NCBI GenBank assembly: GCA_026874595.1
Contig: CM049322.1
Span: 25,271,400 to 25,335,399, forward strand
Direction: 5' to 3'
Origin: Sipunculus nudus
Taxonomy: Eukaryota; Annelida; Sipuncula; Golfingiida; Sipunculidae
Length of the DNA: 64,000 bases
A program made the position numbers and the translations under genes. The notes beneath the pieces are model-generated. The model searched no databases. It was not told where the DNA came from and was given only the letters and a program-made list of their open reading frames with translations. Shown one piece after another: positions 12,936-24,667 of the stretch (positions within the stretch are counted from its first letter, which is position 1; every line of letters begins with the position of its first letter).

Positions 12936-13753
12936 TTGTTGTAGAATAAATTACTGGCTGTTTCTCAGGAGTGATTTGCAGTATTGGCCTGAAATTGTGC
13001 ATATGCATAGATTTTTTAAGACTGGTGGCACCATCTGCAATAGTTTTCCTGTGGCCTTCATCCGTACATGTGCTTTTGGTGAAATTGTTCATATCTCAGG
13101 AGTGGGTCAAGGTATTGGTCTGGAATTTAGCATGTCTATCTATCTTGGAAAGTTTTCTGGTAAAGGTGACAGACAGGTGGTTCCACTTACCTTTCCGTTT
13201 TTCCTAGAATAAATTAATGCCCATTTCTGAGGAGTGATTTGCCTTATTGGCCAGAAATTGTGCATATCCATAGATCTTGGACTCCTCCATCTTGTACCCA
13301 AGACTGGTGGCACCATCTGCAATCATTTTCTCATGGCATAAATCATGTACATGTACATGTACATGTGCTCTGGGTGAAAATCCCTCATATCTCTGGAGTG
13401 GTTCAAGGTATTGGTCTGAAATTTGGCATGTCCATCCATCTTGGAAAGTTTTCTCACAAACCAGACAGGTTGCACCACCTACCTTCCCCTTTTTTGTGGA
13501 ATGAAGTGATGCCCTTTTCTCAGGTGTGATTGGCCTTATTGGCCTGAAATTGTGCATATCCATACATCTTGGACTCCTCCATCTTCTTCTCAAGATTGGC
13601 GGCGCAATCTGCAATCATTTACCTATGGGGTCCATCTGTACATGTGCTTTGGTCGAAAATTGCTCATATCTCCAGATTGGATTAAGGTATTGGCTTTATA
13701 TTTGGCATGTCTATCCATTTTAGAAAATTTTCTCATACCATACAGGTGGCACC
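12936..13753 (+). repeat. Tandem ~140-bp monomers of a family C element
   Basis: Six diverged monomers of about 140 bp, each with ctgaaatt-gcatatcc, a cttggactcc or cttggaaag block and a ggtggcacc-like core. The array continues after the LINE (20266-20408) and after the next A copy (23346 on), and runs into a C-type 3' end at about 23707. It is therefore one element broken by two insertions. Confidence 0.65.
13741..13753 (+). repeat. LINE target-site duplication, left copy
   Basis: tacaggtggcacc, identical to 20266-20278. Joining the two flanks restores a normal monomer (ggtggcaccacctacc), which confirms the insertion point. Confidence 0.95.
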
Positions 13754-14034
13754 TGATCGAGTAGCACGCAGGTAAGGACTGGCTCCGATGTTTTCAGTTT
13801 AAAAAGTTGATATGTGGGTCAAGGTGATATAATTCATGTTTGACACGTAACTTATCTTTATTGAAGACAATCTGTAGAGTCGTTCATATGTATTAAATGT
13901 AAGATTACTAAAAAAACATTGATTTCTACCTGGGTTAACTCTGCTTGACAACGCAGCGTCAAGGCGTCCATGTTGTAAACAAATGCTAGACCCCCCCCCC
14001 CCCCCTTTAACAGATCACCCTTTCCCTTCTATGT

Positions 14035-15599
14035 ATGGCAGGTACACCTTCACAAAAGAGAATCTTGAGTGACTCATCTGGGGATTCTTCAATTAAATAT
14101 CAGGACAAAAAACGTACCAATATGAGTAGATAAGGACTTGAATCATCCTATGACGATCCTCCAGCTAGTTTAGAATTTAAGGACGACAAAGCTCCTATTA
14201 TAATTGAGGATTCAGACAAATTTACCTTGTTTTTTACTCAAGCCTTAACTTGTGAATCTGTACAAACAACACTAAAAAATATAATTGTTGCAGCTGTTGA
14301 ACAAAGACTCACAGTGTATGAACAAAAAATCGATGAACTCTCAAATCGGGTAGTACAGCTTGAGGACTCTGTTGTTAATATGAAAGAGGAACTGGATCAA
14401 CAGCAACAGTATTCAAGAAGAAACTCTGTTCGCATTGTTAATTCATGGACTGAACAGAACGATGAGGACACAGAAAGTATGTTTGTAAAAATGGCCAAAG
14501 ATCACATGGGACTGGAACTTTCTCATAGAGACATAGAGCGCTCCCACAGAGTTGGGCGACCAGGATTACATGATAAACCCAGACAAATCCTGGTCAAGTT
14601 CCATTCACACAAAACAAAAGAGTTAGTGATGAAGGCAAAATCCTAGCCTACTTAGTAAGCCTCCCAGCGAGGCTTACGAGCACTCAGTTGAAAATATTGG
14701 TGTGCGAGCGAGGACACAGAAATTTAGATAAATCAGATAATAAGCTTAAAATAAACAAACGTGGGTCTTTACTGGGTGTGTGAACCATTTCTAATAAGTG
14801 AAAACGAGAAAATTCGCAGGTGGCTACTAGCCCCGCCTGGAACCATAGTTTTGCTTGCACCTTCTGTTTTATTCACTAGATGGCACTATTTTAGGGACCA
14901 GGCAGCAAATCTTATGCTTGGAATTAAGTTGGATTTCCATGATGAATGAGCCTGAAACCTAACAGCCAGTCAGGGGAAGTAATTTGAAAACTGGCTTCTC
15001 CCTGTGTCCTTGACCCTAAAGCAACATGTCATGTTTGGGTAGAAACCTGCGAGCATCGCTTTTTAACTTTGAACCTGGATTATATGTTTCATTTTCTTAT
15101 TTGAGCCAGAAAACAATTAGGGAGTCTTAGTAAAGGGTATGTTAGCTAGATTATGTTTGATAATTTGGCCAAAGGACGGACATTTAGTAATATCAGACAG
15201 GGCACCACAAGAATGCATGCAGTGCTTTCCGTCTCTGTATTATAGAGACGGACACTCTGTCTAGCAAAATCCAAGCTTAAAATGTCAGGTGAGAGAACGA
15301 AAGGGATCTATGTCAATGAGGACTTAACGCGAACATGATTAGGCATGTTGCAGTCAGGATTACGCCTCAAGCGTGACAATCTCGTTAAAGACTGCTGGAC
15401 CATCGACGGAGTTTTGTTCATAAGGGACCAGGCATCAAAGACGCACAGTTTTACGAGCCCGCGCAAACTACAGGCATGGACTGAACACCTGAAACAAGAC
15501 CCCCCGGCAACGTACAGTGAGGCCATCTGTAATCTCCCACAGATGGCCTCCACGCCGATTGTTAGTACTCTGATATCTAAAGCAGCCTGCCCTGTTTAA
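14035..15599 (+). pseudogene. LINE ORF1 (coiled coil plus RNA-binding domain), interrupted
   Basis: The frame opens at ATG 14035 (MAGTPSQKRILSDSSG), has a TAA at 14131, then runs as a Gln/Glu-rich coiled coil (~14290-14410), followed by YSRRNSVRI and IERSHRVGR, the typical core of L1-type ORF1 RNA-binding domains. At 14643 it is broken by a 620-bp insertion. Skipping that insert with one copy of its 9-bp duplication returns exactly to the same protein, GIYVNEDLTRT, which also matches the family C-terminal domain. A TGA at 15336 looks like CpG decay of an Arg codon. The protein ends at TAA 15597-15599. Confidence 0.85.
14644..15263. mobile_element. 620-bp insertion with symmetric subterminal hairpins, inside LINE ORF1
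   Basis: Flanked by a perfect 9-bp direct repeat gcaaaatcc (14635-14643 and 15264-15272). The ends are TAG and CTA. Exactly 11 bases in from each end is a perfect 9-bp stem: 14655-14663/14669-14677 (gtaagcctc, 5-base loop) and 15228-15236/15244-15252 (tccgtctct, 7-base loop). The two stems are unrelated in sequence. No coding capacity was recognised. A 9-bp duplication would suit a Mutator- or Merlin-like non-autonomous element, but the class is unknown. Confidence 0.85.
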
Positions 15600-16178
15600 A
15601 GCAGGTACATTCATACTGGATTTGAAATAACCATTTGTAAATCATGTTATTGTTGTTGATATGAAAGTTTAAGATTGTTATATGTGTGCTGAATATCATA
15701 AAATAATAAATGGATTATATACATATAATTAACATTCTTTTTAAAATATTCTGTATTAACAATAAAATCCAATAGCCAATATAAAGAAGAACTACTCTTC
15801 ATACCTTATAATTAACATCGGAGCCAGTCAACCATTTCGTGCCCCAAATTTTTTATCTATCTTTAAGATTAGACATCTTATTTGAATTCCGAATAAGATT
15901 CCGGAATTCTGTCCTGTTTGGACTTTTTTGGGAGTTACCTCGATTATCGCCAAGTGTCTTTTCATGGTTACACTAACATTTATGCCATTAATTGTGTTCA
16001 CCACTGCAATCATACTACTTATGCATTCATTAATATCACAAAACATGGTTATTTATAGTGTAAGGACAAAATGCCTGTCACAGGAGTTAAATGCAAAAAA
16101 TAGTTCAATCTTATTAAGAGAACATAAAGATAAAGCAGATATGCAGAGGGGTTACTTTATCTTCATCAGTAATTATTT
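15600..16178 (+). other. LINE inter-ORF region
   Basis: AT-rich spacer of 579 bp between ORF1 and ORF2. Bases 15816-15829 (catcggagccagtc) are an exact inverted copy of 13777-13790 in the 5' leader. No other feature is recognised. Confidence 0.6.
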
Positions 16179-19100
16179 ATGTCTGGTTTCTCAGTTATTA
16201 CCCTAAATGTAAGAGGGATGCGAGGGTACAGGAAAAGGAGGAAGATACTCCAATGGCTACTTGATCATGGTGGAGATAATAGTATTATTTTTTACAAGAA
16301 GTCCACAGTTTTAAAAGTGATGAATATTCGTGGAGAAAGGAATGGCAGGGAGTTAGTTATTATTCTCATGGTACAAACCAGTCTAAAGGAGTTGCCATAC
16401 TTGTCGGTAAATACTTAGACTGTACGGATATTATTATGGAGAATGATCAGGAGGGACGAAGTCTCTTCTTGAGAGCGAATTTAAATGGTCAACAATTCTT
16501 ATTTATAAATACGTATGCACCAAACACTGAAAATGGTCAAGTTGCATATTTAAATGGCATTTCTGAAAAAATTACGAATTTTGATCTGGGTAATGATATT
16601 AAAATAATCTGGGGCGGAGATTTCAATTTTTGTTTCACTCGATCTGATACAGAAGGTGGAAATTATCACCCAAAGGTTAAGTCTATTCAAACCATGAACA
16701 ATATTATGCAGATGTATAGTTTAATAGACATTTGGAGGGTAAGGAATCCGACAAAGGAGAAGTTTACTTGGAGTAGTATGAGTCCCAGTATGAAAAGGAG
16801 GCTCGATTATATCTTTATATCAAGCGATTTAAACAGTCAAGTAAACCAAGTGGATATTTTTTCATCAATATCAACTGATCACTGCGCTGTTAAATGTAAT
16901 TTTTCTCCGTCCCATATGGTTAAACATGGTCCGTCCCACTGGAAATTAAATGTATCGCTACTTGACGATACAGATTATGTATTAGAACTACGACAGAATA
17001 TCAAAAGATGGAAAAAAGAATATGAAAACATTGAAAACATTACAAAATGGTGGGAATATTTTAAATTTAAAATTAGAGAATTTTCTATCTGTTTCTCTAA
17101 AAGGAAACGCCAGAAAGAAAAACAGAAATTACACATACTGGAAAAACGATTAACAGAAGCTCAAAGAGTATCTTCCTTGCATGAATGTGAAATAATCCAA
17201 CGGGAACTTGAGTCCTACTATGATAGAATAACAGATGGTCATATAATAAGATCCAGAGTTAATTGGTTTGAACATGATGAACGTAACAAGAAATATTTTT
17301 TAAACTTGGAGAAAAGAAATAAAACTAAATCCACAAAACGAAAATTGTTATGTAACAAGAAAGAGATCAGTGACCAAAAATTAATATTGGCTGAACTAAG
17401 AAGGTTTTATGAAAATAAATATAAGAGTAATAACTGTCTATCTAAGGAAGAGTGTCATGAATTGTTACCAAGTATGAACATCCCAAAATCAACTCCAGAT
17501 GAGGCAGCCAGCTGCGAGGGTCCTGTCTCGCAAAACGAGATTTTACATGTTCTTAAGCAAATGAAAAATAATAAATCTCCTGGAAACGATGGACTACCGA
17601 AAGGGTTCTACTTGAAATTCTTTGATTTGATCGGTAGTGATTTAGTTCTATGCTTAAATAAATGTTTTAAGGAAGGGAAACTCACTCCTTGTCAAAGGCA
17701 AGCAGTTGTGACTTTAATTGAAAAAACAGGTAAAGATAATCGCTTACTATCATCTTTGAGACCTATCAGTTTGGTCAATGTAGACTGTAAAATAATAAGT
17801 AAAGTTATGGCGAACCGTATCAGAGCAGTTCTCCCTAATATAATAAATACGGATCAGACAGCCTTTGTGCCCGGTCCGAATATAAATGAAACAAATAGAA
17901 TAATTAGTGATATTGTTAACTACTGTATCCAAGAAAATAAGCCACATATACTGTTCGCAGTGGATTTTGCAGCTGCATTTGATTCGATTGGTCATAATTA
18001 TTTGTTCAGTGTGTTAGAAAAATTTGGCTTTGGAGAAAGTTTTATCGGATGGGTCAAACTCCTCCACACAGATATTCAAAGCTGTATTATAATAACGGTT
18101 ATACAACAGGTTACATAAAAGTGGCAAAGGGGACTAGACAAGGGGATCCTCTAGCGCCGTACCTGTTTGTATTAGCTATTGAAATATTGGCAATAATGGT
18201 ACGCCAATCTGTTGATATAAAAGGAATTACTATTAACGGGAACGAGATAAAATAATGTATATTTGCGGATGATACCACGTATTTTCTAAAAGACATAAAT
18301 TCCATGAATGTTTTATGTACTGTTTTGAAGAAATTCACGAGATTATCATCAGTCCAAGTGAATCAGGATAAATGTGAAGCCGCATGGATGGCAAAGTATG
18401 TTATTAATGAAACCTTAGACAGTTTCAAATGGGTTGACTTGACAACAGATGCATTGAAAATCCTTGGATTATGGTATACTAATGACAAGAACTTATCGAA
18501 CATGTTAAATTTCAATAGAGTGCTTGGAAAAATGCGAACACTTCTAAACATATGGAAACAACGTTCCTTGACTATATTTGGTAGAAATACGATTTTAAAG
18601 TCTTTAGGAATTTCAAAACTTACTAATATAACCAATGTTTTAGATCCACCGAAAGAATTCATCAAATCAGAAAAAGACGTGATGACAGAATTTATATGGA
18701 ACGGGAGAAAACCAAAAATAAAATATAATGTCATGATTAGTGGTTATGATAATGGGGGTATCAGGATGCCTGATCTTGAAACGACCATAGAAACACAAAG
18801 ATTAATGTGGATTAAGAAAATCATTTCTGAGAATACCGAAAAATACTCTGTAATACCTAACTTTTATTTAAAATAGTTTGGTGGCATAAGAAATATTGGT
18901 AGTAATACTGACCCTGTAGTATTCAGAGGAGGACTACCGGATTTTTATAGGCGCAGTTTTCACATATGGCAGTCCTTTACCTCAGGAGAACTTGTTCTGG
19001 TTAAAACTGTTTTATCACAACAACTCTGGAATAATAAATTTATTAAGATTGGAGGCAAGTCGGTTTACTTTCGATATTTTGATGAACTTGGTATAAAATA

Positions 19101-19944
19101 TATATATGATTTGTATAATACAAGTGGTGAAAAAAGGAAATTAAGTGAAATCATGTCGAAGGACCGTAGAAATTATTGTAACTTTTACATACACTGGATG
19201 GCATTGCGAAAAGCTATCCCCAAAAAATGGGTGAATATGATTGATGACCAAGGTATAACATCTAGGGATATGTTAGTACAAGAGCGTAATGTAATTGCTT
19301 TCAAAGATGTTATTTTAGATTTGAAGAACGTTTCATTCAGGAGTATATACGACAGAATTTTAACGAAGATAGTTTCAGTACCTACAAATGGAGAAAAACT
19401 GCTAAACAGATACGATTTTTTTAATTTGCAACAGGCTGTTGCTCTTGTTTACAGGACAACCTTAGACATGTACCTCAGACAGTTTCACTTCAGATTTCTA
19501 CATAATATACTTGCAGTAAATGTGAATCTATATAAATGGAACATCGTTAATACAAAGAGGTGTTCTTATTGTTTTATTTCCAATGAATCTGTTCATCACT
19601 TATTCTGTGAGTGTCATATATCAGTCACGTTTTATTTAAGAATAAAGTGTTGGGCTGAAAAGGGAAAAATAATAATGCCAGTTCTAAGCCCAAAAATAAT
19701 GTATATGGGTGTAGGTGAAGCTGAACACCAGAACATTATAAATTTAATTTTGTTGTTGTACAAATTCATTGTCTTCATTAATAGATTAAACTCGGTGCCT
19801 CCGTCATTGAACTTATTCATAAAAAAACTCATTAATATTGAGTGCCTGGAAATTAAAGTGGCACAAAAAGCTAATAAATATGTTTTACATGAGAAAAAAT
19901 GGAAACCGATACTCCCGCTTATTGGGAAAAAGGGCTTTAACTAA
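16179..19944 (+). pseudogene. LINE ORF2 (endonuclease, reverse transcriptase, zinc motif), degraded
   Basis: Starts MSGFSVITLNVRGMRG at 16179. A frameshift near 16285 moves to the next frame, where the endonuclease FLQE glutamate, WGGDFNF (~16610), RLDYIF (~16800) and STDHCAV (~16870) follow. Reverse transcriptase blocks are LRPISLVNVDCKIISK (~17755), AVDFAAAFDS (~17957), a second frameshift near 18090, GTRQGDPLAP (~18130), a TAA at 18253 and FADD at 18262-18273. A TAG lies at 18874. The C-terminal CSYC zinc motif with following HHLFCEC is at 19561-19614. Only two frameshifts and two stops over 3.77 kb mean moderate age. The domain order is that of L1/Tx1-like elements. Confidence 0.92.
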
Positions 19945-20265
19945 ATATTTTTTATCCATGTACCCTAGTTTATGTCAAACTTCACTAGAACACGTGATTA
20001 TATAGCCTCTTCTATTATAATTCATAACTTCTGACAGACATGTTACCTACATAAGTCATGGTTAAATTTGAGGTTTCTGGAATCATATACATAAGTAGTT
20101 AAGATGTGAATGTTTTGTAACTTACATATTTTGTATATTTTGTATTTGTAAATATTGTGATCTGCAATGTAACCTTGTGATTTCTTTTTAATGATGTCGA
20201 TGATGACAGAAAGATCTTTAAAAAATAAAATCAATATTCTGAAACATCATAAAAAAAAAAAAAAA
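19945..20265 (+). other. LINE 3' untranslated region and A tail
   Basis: AT-rich 3' end with aataaa just upstream and 15 A residues directly before the right target duplication. Confidence 0.8.
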
Positions 20266-20278
20266 TACAGGTGGCACC
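20266..20278 (+). repeat. LINE target-site duplication, right copy
   Basis: tacaggtggcacc, exact copy of 13741-13753, directly after the A tail. The C-element monomer resumes without a gap after it. Confidence 0.95.
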
Positions 20279-20408
20279 ACCTACCTTCCTGTAGAATAAA
20301 TTAATGCTCTTTCCTTAGGAGTGGTGTGCAATATTGATCTGAAACTGTGCATGTCTATAGATCTTGGTATCCTCCATCTTGTACTCAAGACTGGTGGCCC
20401 CATCTGCC

Positions 20409-23345
20409 ATTTTTAGCTCAGCTGACTATAAGTCATCTGAGCAATAGTCGTGGTCCATTGCCGTCCTCCATCCATCCGTCTGTCCGTCTGTCAGTCTGTC
20501 CATCCGTAGATGTGACACGATTTGAAACCGTAAGACCTAGGAATCCAAAATTTGGCATAATGTTAGATGTCCCCAAGATCTCCTACCAAGCCGAAAACTG
20601 GGTCTTTGCGACTTCGTTCCTTTGAGAAATTAAGGAAAAACCTCAATTTTTTATTAAAAACCTATATTCATACTTCAGGACTACCTAATATCAAAACAAC
20701 TCATCTGTTTTTCCTTATAATTACCAAAAATATTCCTCTATATAGTTCCTATGTACATGCCAGAAATTATGTCTGTATTATATAATTGTATCTGCCAAAA
20801 CAGAGTTTTACGGATACTATGTTTTCAGCCCATTGCCGCTGCCGCGTAGGTGTTTGGAGAACTCCTCTGTAACCGCTGGGCGGAATTTTACGAAACCCGG
20901 GATTATATTCGGATCACATGTGAACTGCTGCACCCCGATTTTGTTTTGACCTCTGACCTTTCCTCTCTGCCCAGGGTCCATTTGTGTGTCTGTTTCCATA
21001 CATAAACCCACATATATCAGAATCTGTTTGACCAATCAGGAAGAAAATTTTGTACAAATGTAGCCCTTGGATAGCTTTATAACATACATAAAAAAGGTGG
21101 CGCCACCTGCAACCATGTTTGCACAGTGTCCATCTGTTCATCTGCCTTGGGTTAAAATCACTCATATGTCTGCAGTGGTTTGACTGATTCACCTGAAATT
21201 CAGCATGGGTATACATCCTGGATAGCTTTCTTGATTTTATGACAGGTGGTGCCACCTTCATTCATGTTCACGCTGCAGACATCCAAGCTCATATCTTGGG
21301 AACCATTTGACCGATTGGGCCTAAATTTTGCATGTGTGTAGATCTCACATAGCTCTTTATCATACGCAAAACTAGTGGCGCCACCTGCACCCATTTTTGC
21401 AAACAGTCTGTCTGTTTGTCTGCCGTGGGCTTAAATCACTCATATCTCTATAGTGGTTTGACTTATCTGCCTAAAAATTTTGCGTTTTTATATATCTTGG
21501 ATAGCTTTCTCGATTTTTTTGGCAGGTGGCACCACCTACATTTATGTTAACGCTGCAGACATTCAGGCTTATATCTCAGGACTGGTTGAACATATCCCAC
21601 CTGAAATTTTGCATGTGTATAGTTCTCACATAGCTCGTAATCATACACAAAACTGGTGGCTCCACCTTCCACCATTTTTGCACAAGTCCTTCTGTTTGTC
21701 TGCTGTGGGATAAAATCTTTCATATACATGTAGTGTTTTGACTTTTCTGCGTAAAATTTTGCATATGTATACAACTTGGACAGCTTTCTGGATTTGTGGT
21801 AGGTGGCGCAACCTACATACACATTTCAGCTGCAGACATCCATGCTGATATGCAACACACCTCACTCTGTTTCCCCTTGCCACTCAATCCATCCCTCACT
21901 TCACCCTTTCCACTCTGATTTTGGCAGATACACGGAGTCACTTGTCGACTACCTGTATTCTAGTTTAAAAAAGTTATTGGCCCAAACATATTGCACTTTG
22001 TAAAAAATAAGGAAATATATTTGGTCATTTAACACAAAAGAATGTTAAAGCTAGGGACTTTTTTCAGTAATATAACTTTTTTTAATCAAAATTTAATTGT
22101 ATACCCAAAATTAGATTAATTTTTTAAAATATTAGCAAAAATATATAAAAATTTGCCCAAATTTGACCATGGCATGTTTTTTTCTCGTAAGTATATTTAA
22201 TTTATTTTTCACAGCCGGGATACATGCTGATTTAATCTGTTGAATTTTGAAAGTAAAAGCTTAAAAATTATTCTAATTATTGAAATTTTTCAGATGCTGT
22301 AATGTATTTGCATTTTGTATATCCAAGACCCCACTCTTGCTCACTACAGCCTTGCCTAGGTAACCTTATTAGTGATGCAGCACTGGCAGAACACCCCTGC
22401 TGTAATAAACATACACTTATTCTCATGGGCCCTACCCTAACCCCCCCCCCCCCCCCCCCACAACCACCACCATCACCAATTATATTGCAATACATGGTTT
22501 GTTATTGTCCACTGTATTTCTTTAAATTTAAAGCTGTTTTTGATCCAATGTGCACAGCTTTTCTTGAAATATTAATTCAAGAAGTAATCAAAGAGATGCC
22601 ATGTTGTTCTGATGTAGCATTTTTTAGAAATTATTTCCTTTTAAATAATTAAACAAAATATGATTTAACCCATCAGTAGGCTTTGTTTGATAATATATGA
22701 AACAAATCATGGATAAATAAAGGTGCAATTTAAAATTGTGAATTCTGGAGTGCTGTTTCCATATATTTATTGGTTTGACAAATTTCAAAAATATATTTTA
22801 TAAAAAAATATATCTGTGTGTATAATGTGATGTTACCTGACTAAATTAAGTATAAATGTTGATGCAATTTAGATTTGTGAATCAGTTTAAATATTCAGAT
22901 ATATATGATATACTGTAAATATAAAGTAAAATTTATAAACTTAAAAAAAATGACCTAAGAAAAGAAAAAATAGGATCTAATGCAAATATTTGTTCATTAT
23001 TTTTCTTTCTCAGTAGAATGGAAATTATTGTTATTTGCTTTGTTTTCCATCTCTCTGCCTGGTTTTAAATATTTAAAAATAATTTAATTTAAATTAAATT
23101 TTATCCTTTATGTGTATGCAGAGGTGCTGTGACTCCCACAAGTCCCTGTATGCACCATTGAATAATTCTGTATTCTGTATTTATATCCAAAGGTGTTGTA
23201 ACCCTCCCCCCCCCCCCCCAGTCATTGAGCCCTAATTCCTGAGCACTAAGGACAGTATTTTTATTGCAACTTCAAAAAATCTGTAGTGATGCAGTTATAA
23301 CTGTCAAAATCAGCTGAGTGCCCTGACCCATGGGTCCCTTGTTTT
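20409..23345 (+). mobile_element. Family A element, copy 4, with a nested E element
   Basis: The 5' hairpin and GTCC/GTCT microsatellite lie at 20412-20510. The 3' end (cagctgagtgccctgaccc, CTTG at 23338-23341) runs back into the C monomer array on the right. It holds E copy 2 at 20788-21963 and a run of about 18 C near 22441. Confidence 0.75.
20788..21963 (+). mobile_element. Family E element, copy 2 (clean ends and empty site)
   Basis: GTATCTGCCAAAA at 20788-20800 is inverted exactly as TTTTGGCAGATAC at 21919-21931. A hairpin (agtc...gact) and CTAG at 21960-21963 follow. Left flank tataatt and right flank tttaaaaaagttat join to the uninterrupted A sequence seen at 47171. The interior has ~150-bp monomers with ggtggcgccacct cores. 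Confidence 0.8.
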
Positions 23346-23707
23346 CATGTGCGCCCATCTGTTCATTTGTTTTGGGGCAAAATTGCTCATATCTTTGAGT
23401 CTTTCAGTGTGTTGGTCTGCAGTTTATTATGTACATCCATCTTGGAGTTTTCTCTTCCAACAGACAGGTGTGCCATCCGCCTTACCATTTTTAAAGGTAT
23501 TAATTAGTACCCTTTTCTTGAGAGTGATTCACTTTATTTGCCCCCATATTTGGTGAAAAATATTGTTTTTCAAGTTGATAGATGGAGGAAAAAAAAGTTG
23601 CTTGCCAAGTGTCAGTATATGCTGCTGAAGATTGGGGGCCTATTCTTAAAGGGGGGGATTTATTGTCTGGGGATACTATGGCACCTGGGGTGCAAAGAAA
23701 TATCTAA
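23346..23707 (+). mobile_element. 3' end of a family C element
   Basis: Continuation of the monomers broken by the LINE and A copy 4. It ends with TGTCTGGGGATAC (23664-23676), a decayed hairpin (gcacctggggtgc) and ctaag where complete copies have ctag. The 28-bp minisatellite starts at the very next bases. Confidence 0.7.
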
Positions 23708-24667
23708 GTTTAATCATGTCAGTCCTGTCAGCCTAGTTTAATCATGTCAGTCCTGTCAGCCTATAGTTTAATCATGTCAGTCCTGTCAGCCTAGTTTAAT
23801 CATTTCAGTCCTATCAGCCTAATTTAATCATGTTAGTCCTGTCAGCCTAATTTAATCATGTCAGTCCTGTCAGCCTAGTTTAATCATGTCAGTCCTGTCA
23901 GCCTAGTTTAATCATGTCAGTCCTGTCAGCCTATAGTTTAATCATGTCAGTCCTGTCAGCCTAGTTTAATCATTTCAGTCCTGTCAGCCTAGTTTAATCA
24001 TGTTAGTCCTGTCAGCCTAGTTTAATCATGTCAGGCCTCTCAGCCTAGTTTAATCATGTTAGTCCTGTCAGCCTAGTTTAATCATGTCAGGCCTCTCAGC
24101 CTAGTTTAATCATGTTAGTCCTGTCAGCCTAATTTAATCATGTCAGTCCTGTCAGCCTAGTTTAATCATGTCAGTCCTGTCAGCCTAGTTTAATCATGTC
24201 AGGCCTCTCAGCCTAGTTTAATCATGTTAGTCCTGTCAGCCTAATTTAATCATGTCAGTCCTGTCAGCCTAGTTTAATCATGTCAGGCCTCTCAGCCTAG
24301 TTTAATCATGTCAGGCCTCTCAGCCTAGTTTAATCATGTCAGTCCTGTCAGCCTAATTTAATCATGTCAGGCCTCTCAGCCTAGTTTAATCATGTCAGGC
24401 CTCTCAGCCTAGTTTAATCATGTCAGGCCTCTCAGCCTAGTTTAATCATGTTAGTCCTGTCAGCCTAATTTAATCATGTCAGTCCTGTCAGCCTAGTTTA
24501 ATCATGTCAGTCCTGTCAGCCTAGTTTAATCATGTCAGTCCTGTCAGCCTATAGTTTAATCATGTCAGTCCTGTCAGCCTAGTTTAATCATTTCAGTCCT
24601 GTCAGCCTAGTTTAATCATGTTAGTCCTGTCAGCCTAGTTTAATTATTTCAGTCCTGTCAGCCTAGT
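23707..24667 (+). repeat. 28-bp minisatellite, about 34 units
   Basis: Unit cagtcctgtcagcctagttt followed by aatcatgt. Two main variants alternate (cagtcctgtcagcc and caggcctctcagcc), and a few units carry an extra ta. The array is split from its diverged continuation by the B element that follows. Confidence 0.95.

Larger units (their letters stand above)
13754..20265 (+). mobile_element. Full-length, decayed L1/Tx1-like LINE retrotransposon
   Basis: A 6.5-kb insertion with a perfect 13-bp target duplication. It has a 5' leader of 281 bp containing a run of 16 C, ORF1 remains, an apurinic-type endonuclease and reverse transcriptase ORF2, a 3' untranslated region with aataaa just before the tail, and an A15 tail (20251-20265). 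ORF2 structure and the C-terminal CxxC-H-C zinc motif resemble the L1/Tx1 group of non-LTR elements. The complete 5' end is notable, since many LINE copies are 5'-truncated. It is inactive, with two stops in ORF1, a nested insertion, and two frameshifts and two stops in ORF2. Confidence 0.93.

Noticed and set aside
14644-15263. Canonical Helitron inserted in LINE ORF1 (hairpin followed by CTAG)
   Set aside because: The exact 9-bp flanking repeat and the base after CTAG (C, not T) do not fit; kept only as a weaker alternative.
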